Counted from the stretch's first letter, positions 17,427-28,616 are shown. The stretch is DNA of 55,281 nucleotides from Acidiferrobacterales bacterium (GCA_022340825.1 JAJDNE010000053.1:1-55281); one strand, 5' to 3'. The notes: a model not told the origin generated them from the sequence alone. Program-made: numbers and translations.

Positions 17427-18638
17427 ATGTCCGGAAAAAATATTTCATCGGCCTGGCTGATTGTTACCATCGCGCTACTAGGAATGATTGGTCCGTTCAG
17501 TATCGATACGTACCTGCCTTCCTTCCCCGATATCGAGCACGACTACCAGATCAATCGTGCACTGCTTTCCCAAAGTCTTGGTGCTTATCTCGCAGCGGCG
17601 GCAATATCAACGTTGTTCTGGGGACCACTGTCGGATCGCATTGGTCGGCGCTTCGTTATTCTTGGTACGCTGGTATTTTATCTTGCAGCCTCGATTGGTT
17701 GTGCGCTGGCGATGGACTACCAGGTCTTTCTTTTCTTTCGTGTACTACAGGGTATTGCAGCCAGCGGTGGCATGGTCGCAGGTCGCGCCATGATCCGTGA
17801 TGCGCACGATAGTCACGAGGCGCATCGCGCCATGGCCTACGTCATGATGCTGTTCGCGGTGGCGCCAGCCATTGCACCGGTAATCGGTGGTTGGCTGCAT
17901 GACGCTTTTGGCTGGCGCAGCGTATTTTATTTCCTGGCAGTATACAGCGTGCTGATGATGTTGATGACGCTGCGATTTCTTCGGGAGACGCTGGCACTGG
18001 AACATCGTCAGTCATTTCGACCATCATCTGTGTTGCGGCTTTATGGAAAAGTACTGGTCCATCATCGTTACCAGGCACTGGTGTTCTCGCTAGGTACCTG
18101 TTTCGGTGGTCTGTTTCTTTATATCGCCGCATCACCGACGGTTATTTATGATTTTCTGAAGCTCGACAGCCATCATTTCGGCTTGCAGTTCATCCCGATG
18201 ACGGGCGGCATCATTGTAGGCTCGTTTATCTCGGGTCGTTTGTCGCATCACTGGAAGTCTCGAGCCATTGTGAGTCTGGCACTGGTAACCATGCTAACCG
18301 GTGCTGCATTCAACCTGGTCCAGGCTATCTGGCTACCACCGGCACCGTTTACCCTGATCGCGCCCCAGGTCCTGTACGCCGTCGGCATCGCGCTGGCGAT
18401 GCCGGGTTTTTCCATCCTGGCGCTGGATTGTTTTCCGAAAAATCGCGGCGCTGCTGCTGCTGTACAGAGTTTTGTGCAGATGATGATGACCGCCGTGGTG
18501 GCAAGCCTGTTGCTACCGGCGCTCCAGCCTACGGTAATGCATTTTGCCCTGGCGCAAACTGCGTTGCTTGTCGTTTCAATACTGCTCTGGTTCTGGGCGG
18601 TACGTTGCCCCGCGCAGGTACCCGAACATTCTGGCTGA
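17427..18638 (+). CDS. Bcr/CflA-type drug-resistance MFS transporter
   Basis: 403 residues from the ATG at 17427 (an upstream extension to 17298 lacks sense). It has about 12 membrane helices and the MFS signature between helices 2 and 3 (GPLSDRIGRRFVILGTL). An IGPFSIDTYLPSFPDIEHDY start and FRVLQGIAASGGMVAGRAMIRD are typical of the Bcr/CflA family (drug:proton antiporters for bicyclomycin, chloramphenicol or sulfonamides). The real substrate here is unknown. A strong terminator hairpin follows the stop. Confidence 0.9.
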   Translation: MSGKNISSAWLIVTIALLGMIGPFSIDTYLPSFPDIEHDYQINRALLSQSLGAYLAAAAISTLFWGPLSDRIGRRFVILGTLVFYLAASIGCALAMDYQVFLFFRVLQGIAASGGMVAGRAMIRDAHDSHEAHRAMAYVMMLFAVAPAIAPVIGGWLHDAFGWRSVFYFLAVYSVLMMLMTLRFLRETLALEHRQSFRPSSVLRLYGKVLVHHRYQALVFSLGTCFGGLFLYIAASPTVIYDFLKLDSHHFGLQFIPMTGGIIVGSFISGRLSHHWKSRAIVSLALVTMLTGAAFNLVQAIWLPPAPFTLIAPQVLYAVGIALAMPGFSILALDCFPKNRGAAAAVQSFVQMMMTAVVASLLLPALQPTVMHFALAQTALLVVSILLWFWAVRCPAQVPEHSG

Positions 18639-18640
18639 CC

Positions 18641-18678
18641 AACAACAAAAGAGCTGAGCTACCCGCTCTTTTGTTGTC
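18641..18678. terminator. Bidirectional terminator hairpin
   Basis: A perfect 13-bp stem (18642-18654 with 18665-18677) with a 10-base loop. The A/T-rich outer arms (AACAAAAG and CTTTTGTT) offer partial U tracts on both strands, so it can end the transporter transcript and the convergent 77-aa gene transcript. Confidence 0.7.
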
Positions 18679-18698
18679 AACGTTATCAGAGGATGGTT

Positions 18699-18932
18699 TT
18701 ACATCCCTACTAGCTGGGCATGCAAACCACTACTTTGTGCAATATCGATAAAGTCAGTTGTTCGCGTGATTTCCGGATCGTACTCGATAACCATCAAGTG
18801 CGGTTTTTCATCGCGGTATGAGGCGGCCATCACGCCGTTGTGCTGCAGTAAATGATCGCGCAATGCTTCACGTTGATCATGTGACGTATCTTCATCAATA
18901 TGCAATATAACATCAGACTTTTTTTCACTCAT
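18699..18932 (-). CDS. Unknown 77-aa protein, HMA-like fold without the metal motif
   Basis: The pattern VILHIDEDTSHDQREALRDHLLQ, NGVMAASYRDEKPHLMVIEYDP and TDFIDIAQSSGLHAQLVGM suggests a beta-alpha-beta-beta-alpha-beta fold like heavy-metal-associated domains, but the metal-binding CxxC motif is absent. Small and soluble, with no signal. It is separate from the aldolase gene (227 bases away on the same strand) and convergent with the transporter gene. Function unknown; fold assignment is by eye. A plausible ribosome site (GGAGGTATATC) precedes the ATG. Confidence 0.7.
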   Translation of the reverse strand: MSEKKSDVILHIDEDTSHDQREALRDHLLQHNGVMAASYRDEKPHLMVIEYDPEITRTTDFIDIAQSSGLHAQLVGM

Positions 18933-19100
18933 GATATACCTCCATATATGGAACGGCTAACTACGCACTACACCATCACTGGGGCATCCATTAGATATAC
19001 CTATTCGCACCAGGATATTGACCTGGATCAACAAACAAACCGAGACATGGATAAACTTCACAAACCGCACAACTGAATGGTTTTTCTGGGCGAATCACAA

Positions 19101-19138
19101 AAAAGGCCGCCCCCAAATACTTCAGGGGCGGCCTTTTC
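19101..19138 (-). terminator. Rho-independent terminator after fba
   Basis: GC-rich stem AAAAGGCCGCCCC (19101-19113) with GGGGCGGCCTTTT (19125-19137). On the minus strand it ends in a T run (complement of 19099-19104). It lies 22 bases past the aldolase stop and closes the tkt-gap-pgk-pyk-fba cluster. It could also work on the other strand. Confidence 0.9.
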
Positions 19139-19159
19139 GCTATCCAGAATGGCTAGACC

Positions 19160-20224
19160 TTACTTGATAACCGGGTCCAGCTTGCCAGCTGCGTAATCCA
19201 TGAACATCTTTTCAAGCGAGATGGCATTGATCTTGTCGGCCTGGCCAGCACAACCGAAGGCTTCATAACGCGCCTTACAGATCTCCATCATGCCCTTGGT
19301 AGATTCCTTCAGGAACTTGCGGGGATCAAAGTTGGTCGGATTATCGGCCAGATGCTTGCGGATGGAACCGGTAGAGGCCATACGCAGGTCGGTATCAATA
19401 TTGACCTTGCGCACACCATTCTTGATACCTTCGGCGATTTCTTCCACCGGCACACCGTAGGTTTGACCCATGTCACCACCGTAATCGTTGATGATCTTGA
19501 GCCAGTCCTGTGGCACCGAAGACGAACCGTGCATTACCAGGTGCGTATTCGGAATGCGCGCGTGAATTTCCTTGATGCGATCGATGCGCAGGATTTCACC
19601 GGTTGGTTCCTTGGTGAACTTGTAGGCACCGTGCGATGTACCAATAGCGATCGCCAGTGCGTCCACCTTGGTCTGCTTGACGAAGTCGGCTGCCTGCTCC
19701 GGATCGGTCAGCAGCTGATCCATATCGAGCTTGCCTTCGGCGCCGTGACCGTCTTCTTCGCCCATTTCACCGGTTTCGAGCGAACCCAGGCAGCCCAGTT
19801 CGCCTTCAACTGAAACGCCGCCGGCGTGAGCAAACTCAACCACGGTGCGGGTAACATCAACGTTGTACTCGTAGCTTGAAGGTGTCTTCATGTCAGACAT
19901 CAGCGAACCGTCCATCATCACCGAGGTGAATCCGCTCTGGATCGAGCGCAGACAAACCGCCGGCTCGGATCCGTGATCCTGATGCATCACCACCGGAATA
20001 TGCGGATACATCTCCACCGCGGCAGCAATCAAGTGACGCAGGAACGGCTCACCGGCATACGAACGGGCACCGGCCGAGCCCTGCATGATGACCGGCGAGT
20101 TGACTGCGTCGGCCGCCTGCATGATGGCATGAACCTGTTCCATATTATTAACATTAAAAGCGGGCAGACCGTAGCTATTCTCGGCAGCGTGGTCCAGCAA
20201 TTGGCGCATTGATACTAAAGGCAT
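19160..20224 (-). CDS. fba: Class II fructose-bisphosphate aldolase
   Basis: 354 residues, the length of the Calvin-cycle subtype of class II aldolases. The zinc and substrate site elements are visible: [44 protein letters not shown] and [11 protein letters not shown], with an N-terminal [13 protein letters not shown]. It condenses triose phosphates to fructose 1,6-bisphosphate or erythrose 4-phosphate plus DHAP to sedoheptulose bisphosphate. The ATG has GGAGGTC before it. It is the last gene of the tkt-gap-pgk-pyk-fba set, 76 bases after pyk, and is followed by a strong terminator. Confidence 0.95.
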   Translation of the reverse strand: MPLVSMRQLLDHAAENSYGLPAFNVNNMEQVHAIMQAADAVNSPVIMQGSAGARSYAGEPFLRHLIAAAVEMYPHIPVVMHQDHGSEPAVCLRSIQSGFTSVMMDGSLMSDMKTPSSYEYNVDVTRTVVEFAHAGGVSVEGELGCLGSLETGEMGEEDGHGAEGKLDMDQLLTDPEQAADFVKQTKVDALAIAIGTSHGAYKFTKEPTGEILRIDRIKEIHARIPNTHLVMHGSSSVPQDWLKIINDYGGDMGQTYGVPVEEIAEGIKNGVRKVNIDTDLRMASTGSIRKHLADNPTNFDPRKFLKESTKGMMEICKARYEAFGCAGQADKINAISLEKMFMDYAAGKLDPVIK

Positions 20225-20299
20225 TTTGACCTCCTGAAGGTACGTATTTTCTTAAAATCTCTAATTCAAATTTTCGAAACAATATCGCAATGTGCGAAA

Positions 20300-21757
20300 T
20301 CAGTCTTCATGGAGATCGCCCACCCGGACAATCTTCATGGTATTGGTGCCCCCTGGCTTGGAAAGCGGCTCACCGATAGTCAGCACCACAATATCGCCAT
20401 CCCGCACTGCAGAGCGACGGCGTAATTCATCCACGGCTTCCTGCAGTACCTCAACAGGATCCGATGAAGGTGGTGTAAAGTTGACTGGATAGACACCGCG
20501 ATACAAGGTGACCTTGCGGCGAGTCGCCACCAGTGGCGTCAACGCATATATCGGCACCCCGGAACTGATACGTGACATCCACAAAGCAGTAGAGCCGGAT
20601 TCCGTCAGCGAGGCGATAGCCTTTACCGGCAAATGATTGGCCGAGTACATGGTGGCCATGGCAATGGCCTCGTCAATACGCGAAAACGGTTCATCGACGC
20701 GGTGCTCTGAATGGGTTACTTCACGCGTTTGTTCCGCTACCTTGCACACACGATCCATCGCCGATACGGCGGCCACCGGGTGTCTGCCGGCAGCGGTCTC
20801 GGCTGAAAGCATCACTGCGTCGGTGCCATCAATCACCGCGTTGGCCACATCGGACACTTCGGCGCGCGTTGGAATCGCATTCTCAATCATCGATTCCATC
20901 ATCTGGGTGGCGGTAATGACAATGCGATTCATGTCGCGCGCCATTCTTATCATTTTTTTCTGGATTGGCGGTACCGCTGCATCACCGATCTCAACGCCAA
21001 GGTCACCGCGGGCAACCATAATGGCGTCCGACGCCTCAATAATTTCCTCGATATTATTCACTGCCTCGGCACGCTCGATCTTGGCGATAATACCCGCTTC
21101 AGATCCAGCATCACGGAGCAGCTTCCGAGCCTCATGAATATCTTCAGCACTTCGCGGAAACGAGATGGCAACATAGTCTGCCTCGATTTCCGCGACGACC
21201 TTCATATCAGCCCGGTCCTTGTCGGTCAGCGCCTTGGCAGAAAGACCGCCACCCTGTCTGTTGATACCTTTACTGTTTGACAGTTCCCCGCCGACCACGA
21301 CACGGCAAATAATCTCCGGACCTTCAACCTGCTCTACCCAGAGCACCACCCGCCCATCGTCAAGCAATAACGTAGCGCCACGGTCGACGTCTTCCGCCAA
21401 TTGTTTGTAGGTAACACCTACCCGCTCCTGGTTCCCGCTATCCTCCGGGTGCTCCATATCGAGAATGAACTTGTCGCCCTCCTCAAGAAAAATCTTTTTC
21501 TTGATATGGTTGGCTTCATCATTAAATTTGCCGATACGGATTTTCGGACCTTGCAGGTCCGCAATTACACCAATCGGTCGCCCATGAGCCGAAGCGCGCT
21601 CACGTGCTGCCTCGGCGCGCTCCTTGTGCTTTTCCGGTGTGTCATGGGAGAAATTCAGGCGCACAACATCAACCTGTGCCTCTATCAGCTTGTCGAGCAC
21701 CTTCGGGTCATCAGTAGCAGGCCCCATGGTGGCAACAATTTTGGTACGTCTCATCAT
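20300..21757 (-). CDS. pyk: Pyruvate kinase
   Basis: 485 residues with the usual three-domain order: TKIVATMGPATDDP at the N-terminus, GVIADLQGPKIRIG, IIAKIERAEAVNNIEEI and RGDLGVEIGDAAVPP, VITATQMMESMIENAIPTRAE, and the regulatory C-terminal domain (IASLTESGSTALWMSR). It converts phosphoenolpyruvate to pyruvate with ATP formation in the cytoplasm. Its place in a Calvin-cycle cluster is common in gammaproteobacterial autotrophs and links fixed carbon to pyruvate. Two adjacent ATG codons at the start; the first is used here. Thirty bases separate it from pgk. Confidence 0.96.
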   Translation of the reverse strand: MMRRTKIVATMGPATDDPKVLDKLIEAQVDVVRLNFSHDTPEKHKERAEAARERASAHGRPIGVIADLQGPKIRIGKFNDEANHIKKKIFLEEGDKFILDMEHPEDSGNQERVGVTYKQLAEDVDRGATLLLDDGRVVLWVEQVEGPEIICRVVVGGELSNSKGINRQGGGLSAKALTDKDRADMKVVAEIEADYVAISFPRSAEDIHEARKLLRDAGSEAGIIAKIERAEAVNNIEEIIEASDAIMVARGDLGVEIGDAAVPPIQKKMIRMARDMNRIVITATQMMESMIENAIPTRAEVSDVANAVIDGTDAVMLSAETAAGRHPVAAVSAMDRVCKVAEQTREVTHSEHRVDEPFSRIDEAIAMATMYSANHLPVKAIASLTESGSTALWMSRISSGVPIYALTPLVATRRKVTLYRGVYPVNFTPPSSDPVEVLQEAVDELRRRSAVRDGDIVVLTIGEPLSKPGGTNTMKIVRVGDLHED

Positions 21758-21787
21758 TTGGTATACCCGGCGCGGAATCGCGTTAAT

Positions 21788-22969
21788 TTAGGATTTGGCA
21801 CGCTCTTCCAGCATCGCCACCGCAGGCAGGGTTTTACCTTCCAGGTATTCCAGGAATGCGCCACCGGCTGTCGAGATGTACGAAATTTTGTCGTAGATGT
21901 TGTACTTCTGTATCGCGGCGATGGTATCGCCACCACCAGCCAGGCTGAATCCCTTGGCGTTGGCAATTGCCATTGATACGGTCTTGGTGCCTTCACCAAA
22001 CTGATCGAACTCGAACACGCCCACCGGGCCGTTCCAGACGATGGTGCCGGCCTTGGCAATAATGTCTGCCAGTTCCTGCGCGCTGTCGGGGCCGATATCA
22101 AAAATCATGTCATCGTCGGCAACTTCATTGGCCTTCTTCAATACTGCCGGCTCGTTCTCATCAAACTGCTTGCCGACCACGACGTCAGTGGCGATCGGAA
22201 TGGTGGCACCACGCTCTGTCATTTTTTCCATCAGCGCCTTGGCTGTCTCAACCAGGTCATCCTCACACAGGGACTTGCCAACATTATTTCCAGCGGCTTT
22301 GAGGAAGGTGTTAGCAATACCACCACCGACTACCAGTTGATCCACTTTATCGGACAGGGCCTCGAGCACGGTGAGCTTGGTAGACACCTTGGAGCCGCCT
22401 ACGATGGCGACCATCGGGCGAGCCGGATTGGCCAATGCCTTGGACAGCGCATCCAGTTCCTCTGCCAGCAGCAGACCGGCGCAGGCGGTGGGTGCAAACT
22501 TGCCGACACCATGAGTCGATGCCTGGGCACGATGGGCAGTACCAAAGGCATCCATTACGAAGATGTCACACAGGGAGGCATACTTCTTTGCCAGTGTTTC
22601 GTCGTCTTTCTTCTCGCCGGCATTGAAGCGAACATTTTCCAGCAATACCACCTCGCCTGCTGCAACGTCGGGTGCATTATCGAGATAGTCTTTTACCAGG
22701 CGAACCGGTTTGCCGAGTTTGGCAGACATGTCGTCAGCGATTGGCTGCAATGAGTTCTCCTCATCAGCCACGCCCTCTTCTGGACGACCGCGATGTGACA
22801 TCACCATTACTTTGGCACCCGCCTTGGCGCAGTGCTCGATCGTTGGCATGGAAGCGGTAATTCGGGCATCCGACGTCACCTTGCCATCTTTAACTGGCAC
22901 GTTGAGATCCGCGCGAATCAGAACGCGCTTGCCGGCCAGATCCAGATCAGACAGCTTGATAAAAGACAT
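21788..22969 (-). CDS. pgk: Phosphoglycerate kinase
   Basis: 393 residues. N-terminal domain: [28 protein letters not shown] and [18 protein letters not shown]-terminal nucleotide domain: [32 protein letters not shown] and [13 protein letters not shown]. It phosphorylates 3-phosphoglycerate in the Calvin cycle, the first step after RuBisCO. AGGAG lies 6 bases before the ATG. The gap to the upstream gap gene (148 bases) contains a strong hairpin. No irregularities. Confidence 0.97.
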   Translation of the reverse strand: MSFIKLSDLDLAGKRVLIRADLNVPVKDGKVTSDARITASMPTIEHCAKAGAKVMVMSHRGRPEEGVADEENSLQPIADDMSAKLGKPVRLVKDYLDNAPDVAAGEVVLLENVRFNAGEKKDDETLAKKYASLCDIFVMDAFGTAHRAQASTHGVGKFAPTACAGLLLAEELDALSKALANPARPMVAIVGGSKVSTKLTVLEALSDKVDQLVVGGGIANTFLKAAGNNVGKSLCEDDLVETAKALMEKMTERGATIPIATDVVVGKQFDENEPAVLKKANEVADDDMIFDIGPDSAQELADIIAKAGTIVWNGPVGVFEFDQFGEGTKTVSMAIANAKGFSLAGGGDTIAAIQKYNIYDKISYISTAGGAFLEYLEGKTLPAVAMLEERAKS

Positions 22970-23061
22970 TTCTCACTCCTACTAAGTTTTAAAACCAGTT
23001 GCCAAAACGCCCGGCCAATCATCACCAGCGCGGCTTGGCAAATAGCTTTGTCTGCAATCAG

Positions 23062-23086
23062 ACAGGGTGGACAGCGTCCACCCTGT
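23062..23086 (-). other. Intercistronic hairpin between gap and pgk
   Basis: A perfect 11-bp stem (23062-23072 with 23076-23086) and a 3-base loop, 32 bases after the gap stop. There is no T run on either side, so it is more likely to stabilise or define the 3' end of the gap message than to terminate. Confidence 0.55.
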
Positions 23087-23117
23087 ACAGATCACAAAAA
23101 CATACTATCCAGACAGC

Positions 23118-24137
<1,020 letters not shown>

Positions 24138-24187
24138 TTAGTAATAATAAATTGTTAGCTCTTGCTACCGTATCCGGGTCGAGGTGC

Positions 24188-26200
24188 CTACAGCACTTCC
24201 TCGACAGCCTTGACCACGTTTTCCACGGTAAAGCCAAATTCCTTGAACAGCTCACCCGCCGGGGCGGATTCACCGAAGCGGTTGATACCGATGATTTTGC
24301 CGTTCAGGCCCGCATACTTGTACCAGCCGCTGGTGACACCGGCCTCGACAACAACGCGCGCAGTGACACCGGCAGGTATCACGGACTCGCGATATGCCTC
24401 GTCCTGTGCTTCGAATGCATCGACAGAAGGCATGGACACAACACGCACCTTCTTACCGCTCAGTTGCTCGGCAGCATCCATCGCCAATCCGACTTCAGAG
24501 CCGGTCGCGATGATGATCGCGTCCGGTGTGCCGTCACAATCCTTCAGGATGTAACCGCCCTTGGCGATATTGGCCAGTTGCTCGGCAGTGCGATCCTGAT
24601 GCGGCAGGTTCTGGCGCGAGAAGATCAGCGACGTCGGGCCGTCCTTGCGTTCGATGGCGTATTTCCAGGAAATAGCCGATTCCACCGCATCACAGGCGCG
24701 CCATACTGACATGTTCGGAATCATGCGCAGGGTAGCGGTTTGCTCGATCGGCTGGTGGGTCGGGCCGTCTTCACCCAGACCAATAGAGTCATGGGTATAA
24801 ACAAAAATGCTCTGAATCTTCATCAACGCCGCCATGCGCAGGGCATTGCGAGCGTACTCCGAGAACATCAGGAAGGTGGCGCCGTAAGGAATAAAGCCGC
24901 CATGCAGTGCAATGCCGTTCATGATGGCGGACATGCCGAATTCGCGGACACCGTAATATATATAGTTACCGTCAGAAACCGTGTTCGAGAGCCCCTTGGA
25001 ACCCGACCAGATGGTGAGGTTGGAGCCGGCCAGGTCGGCAGAGCCGCCCATGAACTCGGGCAACAACGGGCCGAAGCCGTTCAGGGTATTCTGTGAAGCC
25101 TTGCGCGAGGCAATGGTTTCAGCCTTGTCGACGACAGATTGGACGAACTCGTTCGCCTTCTTTTCCCAATCGGAAGGTAGATCGCCTTTCATGCGACGCT
25201 CGAACTCGGCAGCGAGTTCGGGATGCGCTTCCTTGTAGGCAGCCAATTTTTCGTTCCAGGCAGCTTCGGCAGCGGCACCTTTGTCCTTGGCATCCCAGCC
25301 GGCATAGATCTCGGTTGGCACGACAAAAGGCTCATACGGCCAGTTGAGGTTCTCGCGGGCTGCCTTGATTTCTTCATCACCCAGCGGTGCACCATGGCAA
25401 TCATGGCTGCCACACAGGTTAGGCGCACCGAATCCAATAACGGTTTTGGTGCATATCAGGCTTGGCTTGTCGTTGACCGACTTGGCTTCGTGGATGGCCT
25501 TGATGATGGCCTCCGGATCGTGCCCGTCAACATCACGAACCACGTGCCAACCATAGGCCTCGAATCGTTTGGGCGTGTCATCGGTGAACCAACCTTCGAC
25601 GTGACCGTCGATGGAGATGCCGTTGTCATCCCAGAAAGCTACCAGCTTGCCCAGACCGAGGGTGCCGGCCAGTGCGCAGGACTCGTGCGAAATACCTTCC
25701 ATCATGCAGCCGTCGCCCATGAATACATAGGTATAGTGATCGACGATGTGATGGCCGTCGCGGTTAAACTGACCAGCCATTGCCTTCTCGGCAATGGCCA
25801 TGCCGACGCCGTTGGTAATGCCCTGACCCAGCGGGCCGGTGGTGGTTTCAACACCAGGCGCGTAACCGTACTCCGGATGCCCCGGGGTTTTCGAGTGCAA
25901 CTGGCGGAAATTCTTCAGATCATCGATACCGAGGTCGTAACCGGTCAGGTGCAGCAACGAGTAGATCAACATCGAGCCATGACCGTTCGAAAGAATAAAG
26001 CGGTCACGATCGTACCAATCCGGGTTGGACGGATTGTGTTTCATAAAATCGTTCCATAGCACTTCGGCAATATCTGCCATGCCCATGGGCGCACCGGGAT
26101 GACCCGAATTGGCCTTTTGCACGGCATCCATGCTTAACGCACGGATCGCGTTGGCAAGATCTCGGCGACCGGGTACTGCGTCTTTGGGTTTCGCTGACAT
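24188..26200 (-). CDS. tkt: Transketolase
   Basis: 670 residues from the ATG at 26200, which has GAGGG eight bases before it; a longer frame to 26341 lacks a sensible N-terminus. Thiamine-diphosphate parts: [53 protein letters not shown] with the DDN of the cofactor site, [14 protein letters not shown], and the central [16 protein letters not shown] and [16 protein letters not shown]. It moves two-carbon units to regenerate ribulose phosphate. First gene of the Calvin cluster; the 405 bases upstream hold its promoter region. Confidence 0.97.
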   Translation of the reverse strand: MSAKPKDAVPGRRDLANAIRALSMDAVQKANSGHPGAPMGMADIAEVLWNDFMKHNPSNPDWYDRDRFILSNGHGSMLIYSLLHLTGYDLGIDDLKNFRQLHSKTPGHPEYGYAPGVETTTGPLGQGITNGVGMAIAEKAMAGQFNRDGHHIVDHYTYVFMGDGCMMEGISHESCALAGTLGLGKLVAFWDDNGISIDGHVEGWFTDDTPKRFEAYGWHVVRDVDGHDPEAIIKAIHEAKSVNDKPSLICTKTVIGFGAPNLCGSHDCHGAPLGDEEIKAARENLNWPYEPFVVPTEIYAGWDAKDKGAAAEAAWNEKLAAYKEAHPELAAEFERRMKGDLPSDWEKKANEFVQSVVDKAETIASRKASQNTLNGFGPLLPEFMGGSADLAGSNLTIWSGSKGLSNTVSDGNYIYYGVREFGMSAIMNGIALHGGFIPYGATFLMFSEYARNALRMAALMKIQSIFVYTHDSIGLGEDGPTHQPIEQTATLRMIPNMSVWRACDAVESAISWKYAIERKDGPTSLIFSRQNLPHQDRTAEQLANIAKGGYILKDCDGTPDAIIIATGSEVGLAMDAAEQLSGKKVRVVSMPSVDAFEAQDEAYRESVIPAGVTARVVVEAGVTSGWYKYAGLNGKIIGINRFGESAPAGELFKEFGFTVENVVKAVEEVL

Positions 26201-26605
26201 AGGTTTAGCCCTCATTTCGTTTTTAAAAAGTACGGCGTCGCACTCAATCTGCAACCGCCCTGATTCGTTTTGCCCGCTACCGGGTGACCCGCCAGACTCT
26301 TCTTTTTCGTTAAAGCCGTGCCTCGGCGCAAGATAAAACACCGCATGATTGCAACCGAAAAGGATTACTCAGCTTTGAACAAACCGCGCGAACCCCTGTT
26401 ACCGAGCGTCGGCTTGTCTGCTCCGGGTCAAAAATGGACGCGTATTCTCCCTCACGGGCCTGAAATCGGCAATAGTCGCCGACCGAGAACGATTATTGTT
26501 TGCGATCCGGATCGCGCCGCTGCATCGTAAAATGGTGAAAATTCAGGAAAATCGGCCAATTGGAGGCCGGGCATTCGATTTTTTTATCTGATGATAAACA
26601 CGGGG
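26201..26605. other. Intergenic region upstream of tkt
   Basis: No convincing gene. Open frames of up to 70 codons (26318-26530, plus strand) have no ribosome site or recognisable product. It must hold the tkt promoter and leader. Apart from a weak terminator-like stem at its right side I see no riboswitch or strong repeat. Confidence 0.5.
26548..26570 (-). terminator. Weak terminator-like stem after the IMPase-family gene
   Basis: On the minus strand a 5-bp CGGCC/GGCCG stem (26553-26557 with 26565-26569) is followed by ATTTT. It is short and may not be efficient, but it lies about 35 bases past the stop of the phosphatase-family gene in the right orientation. Confidence 0.35.
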
Positions 26606-27406
26606 CTAGGGGGCCTCGTTGGCGGAAATCCAGTCCCACCACTCCTCGAATGTGTGGCTATCGAGTGCTGCCACCACTGATCTCGGCTCAAAATCGCCGC
26701 AATAGACGCACTCACCGCCGAGGGTCATTGCCTGACCCCCTGCCTCCTCGAAGATCAGGCTACCCGCGGCGAAGTCCCAGAGCTTCTGGCCGCCATGTAC
26801 ATAGACCTGGTAGCGATCGGCTGCAAGCCAGCACCAGTCCAGCGCGCTGGAGCCAAAATTACGTTGTGAACCATAGGGTGGCTCGGCACCAAGACGTGCG
26901 GCCAGGTCGTCGGGCAAACGCTTGAAATCCACCACCGCGATACTGCGCCTCAACGGAACGTGCGGAATATCCGCTGTCAGGCGCGCGCCATTCAGCCAGG
27001 CCCCGTTTCCGCGCTCGGCCATGAAACACTCATTGCGCATGGGGTCGAGCACAATGCCCAGGACAGGATCACCGCCAACGATCAGGGCCAGGGACACTGA
27101 AAAAAACGGGATACCGGTGGCAAAATTACTGGTCCCGTCCAGTGGATCCAGACACCAGATACCGTTGCCCGGATTGTCCCAGGAGGCCTGCTGGTCCACC
27201 TCTTTCATCTCCTCGCCCAGGAACCCGTACTCCGGCCAGCGTTTGGCAAGTTCCCGTCGCACTACATCCTGCATGGCGATATCTGCCGCGGTGACAATAC
27301 TGCCGTCGGTCTTATGCGTACGCGCGACCTCGGCAAATCGAGGTACCAATTCTTCGTTGGCGGCCTTGATTACGATCTCGGCGACCTGGTCCAGCTCTGG
27401 AAACAC
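26606..27406 (-). CDS. Inositol-monophosphatase-family phosphatase
   Basis: 266 residues from the GTG at 27406, which follows a perfect AGGAGG by 4 bases; an ATG at 27451 would add 15 residues. Family motifs: GFLGEEMKE (metal Glu), CLDPLDGTSNFATG (metal and nucleophile-water site), and KLWDFAAGSLIFEEAGG (final Asp). Members remove phosphate from inositol phosphates, histidinol phosphate, adenosine 3',5'-bisphosphate or fructose bisphosphate. The substrate here is open, although the position upstream of the Calvin cluster makes a sugar bisphosphate worth considering. Same strand as tkt but 405 bases away, so separate transcription is likely. Confidence 0.85.
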   Translation of the reverse strand: MFPELDQVAEIVIKAANEELVPRFAEVARTHKTDGSIVTAADIAMQDVVRRELAKRWPEYGFLGEEMKEVDQQASWDNPGNGIWCLDPLDGTSNFATGIPFFSVSLALIVGGDPVLGIVLDPMRNECFMAERGNGAWLNGARLTADIPHVPLRRSIAVVDFKRLPDDLAARLGAEPPYGSQRNFGSSALDWCWLAADRYQVYVHGGQKLWDFAAGSLIFEEAGGQAMTLGGECVYCGDFEPRSVVAALDSHTFEEWWDWISANEAP

Positions 27407-27689
27407 ACTGCCTCCTGTGTCGTGCCCGGTCACCCTGGCAATTCGGGACAATTGTCGATATCGCAGTTTACCAGCGGTCCACCCCTTTGGAACTCACCCG
27501 AATGCAGCATTAAATGCCGTCACCAACGTTACTTTTTATCTAACTCGCTGTATTTCATGGAAAAATCTGGTGGTTGGCCCGATTTGTGCTTTACTTAAAT
27601 ATTCTGGCGCCTGAAAACCGCAGCCTGACCATAATACAGGCATAAAAACTGATTTCAGGCTTTTTTGCTAAATCCGAAGGAGACAGATA

Positions 27690-28550
27690 ATGACTCACAG
27701 CGTCACCCTTACCGGTTGCAAGCAAAACGGAATTGCGCGCCAATTGATTATTTTACTGGGACTATGGACAGGATTTCTCAGCCCGGCACTGGCCTTGCCG
27801 ACCTCTGACCAGGAATTGGTGCTGGCGATCCAGCCGATTCTGAGCGAGGAAAAAACGCGAACTGCCTATCAACCACTGGCGAATTACCTGCAAAAGGTCA
27901 CTGGTCGCAAATGCACCATCAAGACTACACCCAATTTTCTCGCCTACTGGAGCGAGGTAACTCGCAATCGTGAAAGTATGATCTACATGGATGCGGCGCA
28001 TTTCACCGCTTACCGTGCACGCAAGCAGGGATATCACGTGTTGGCCAAGATTCCGGATGCGGTGAGTTACAGCCTGATAGTCAATGACAGTAATCTAGTA
28101 TTTGATCCGACCGAGCTGACCGCCAAACGTGTCGCCACCCTTGGCGCACCAAGCATTGGCGCCGCACGTTTGAGTGGCATGTTTCCGAATCCGGTTCGCC
28201 AACCTATCATTGTTGAAGTGGATAATGCGGAGATGGGTATCAGGATGGTGCTGGAAAACAAGGTTGATGCCGCCATCATACCGACTCCGATTGTAAGTCG
28301 CTTAATGTCCCAGGGGACACCAATTAACGTGGTGACTACGACGGAACCGATGCCGCATATCGCCGTATCGACCAGCCCGGATATTGACGCGGCAACCGCC
28401 AGCAAGATTCGCCAGGCATTGCTCGAGGCAAGCAACCGAACCGATGGTCAGGCAATGCTGAAAAATATCGGGTTTCCGAAATTTGATCCGGCCAATAGCA
28501 ATATCTATAAAAACCAGGACAACATACTCAAGACTTATTGGGGATTCTGA
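27690..28550 (+). CDS. PhnD-like periplasmic binding protein
   Basis: 286 residues, exported by a signal with helix QLIILLGLWTGFLSPALA and cleavage near ALALPT. The mature protein matches PhnD/phosphite-type binding proteins (COG3221): LVLAIQPILSEEKTRTAYQPLANYLQK, MIYMDAAHFTAYRARKQGY, TLGAPSIGAARLSG and VDAAIIPTPIVSRLM. It should bind a small oxyanion or related ligand. No transporter partner is present on either side; it stands alone before bioA and ends with a strong terminator, so it may act as a sensor or with distant genes. AAGGAG before the ATG is strong. Confidence 0.82.
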   Translation: MTHSVTLTGCKQNGIARQLIILLGLWTGFLSPALALPTSDQELVLAIQPILSEEKTRTAYQPLANYLQKVTGRKCTIKTTPNFLAYWSEVTRNRESMIYMDAAHFTAYRARKQGYHVLAKIPDAVSYSLIVNDSNLVFDPTELTAKRVATLGAPSIGAARLSGMFPNPVRQPIIVEVDNAEMGIRMVLENKVDAAIIPTPIVSRLMSQGTPINVVTTTEPMPHIAVSTSPDIDAATASKIRQALLEASNRTDGQAMLKNIGFPKFDPANSNIYKNQDNILKTYWGF

Positions 28551-28583
28551 CCAACAAATTCACTGCCTCTATGGCATCACGAT

Positions 28584-28616
28584 AAAAGCGGTTGCGAGAG
28601 CAACCGCTTTTATTTT
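28584..28616 (+). terminator. Rho-independent terminator after the PhnD-like gene
   Basis: A perfect 12-bp stem (28584-28595 with 28600-28611) with a GAGA loop, followed by TATTTTG. It lies 33 bases after the stop and before bioA, separating the two genes. Confidence 0.85.

Noticed and set aside
25223-26059. 278-codon plus-strand open frame opposite tkt
   Set aside because: Antisense to well-conserved transketolase; no ribosome site or known domain.
26318-26530. 70-codon plus-strand open frame upstream of tkt
   Set aside because: No ribosome site and no recognisable family; overlaps the tkt promoter region.
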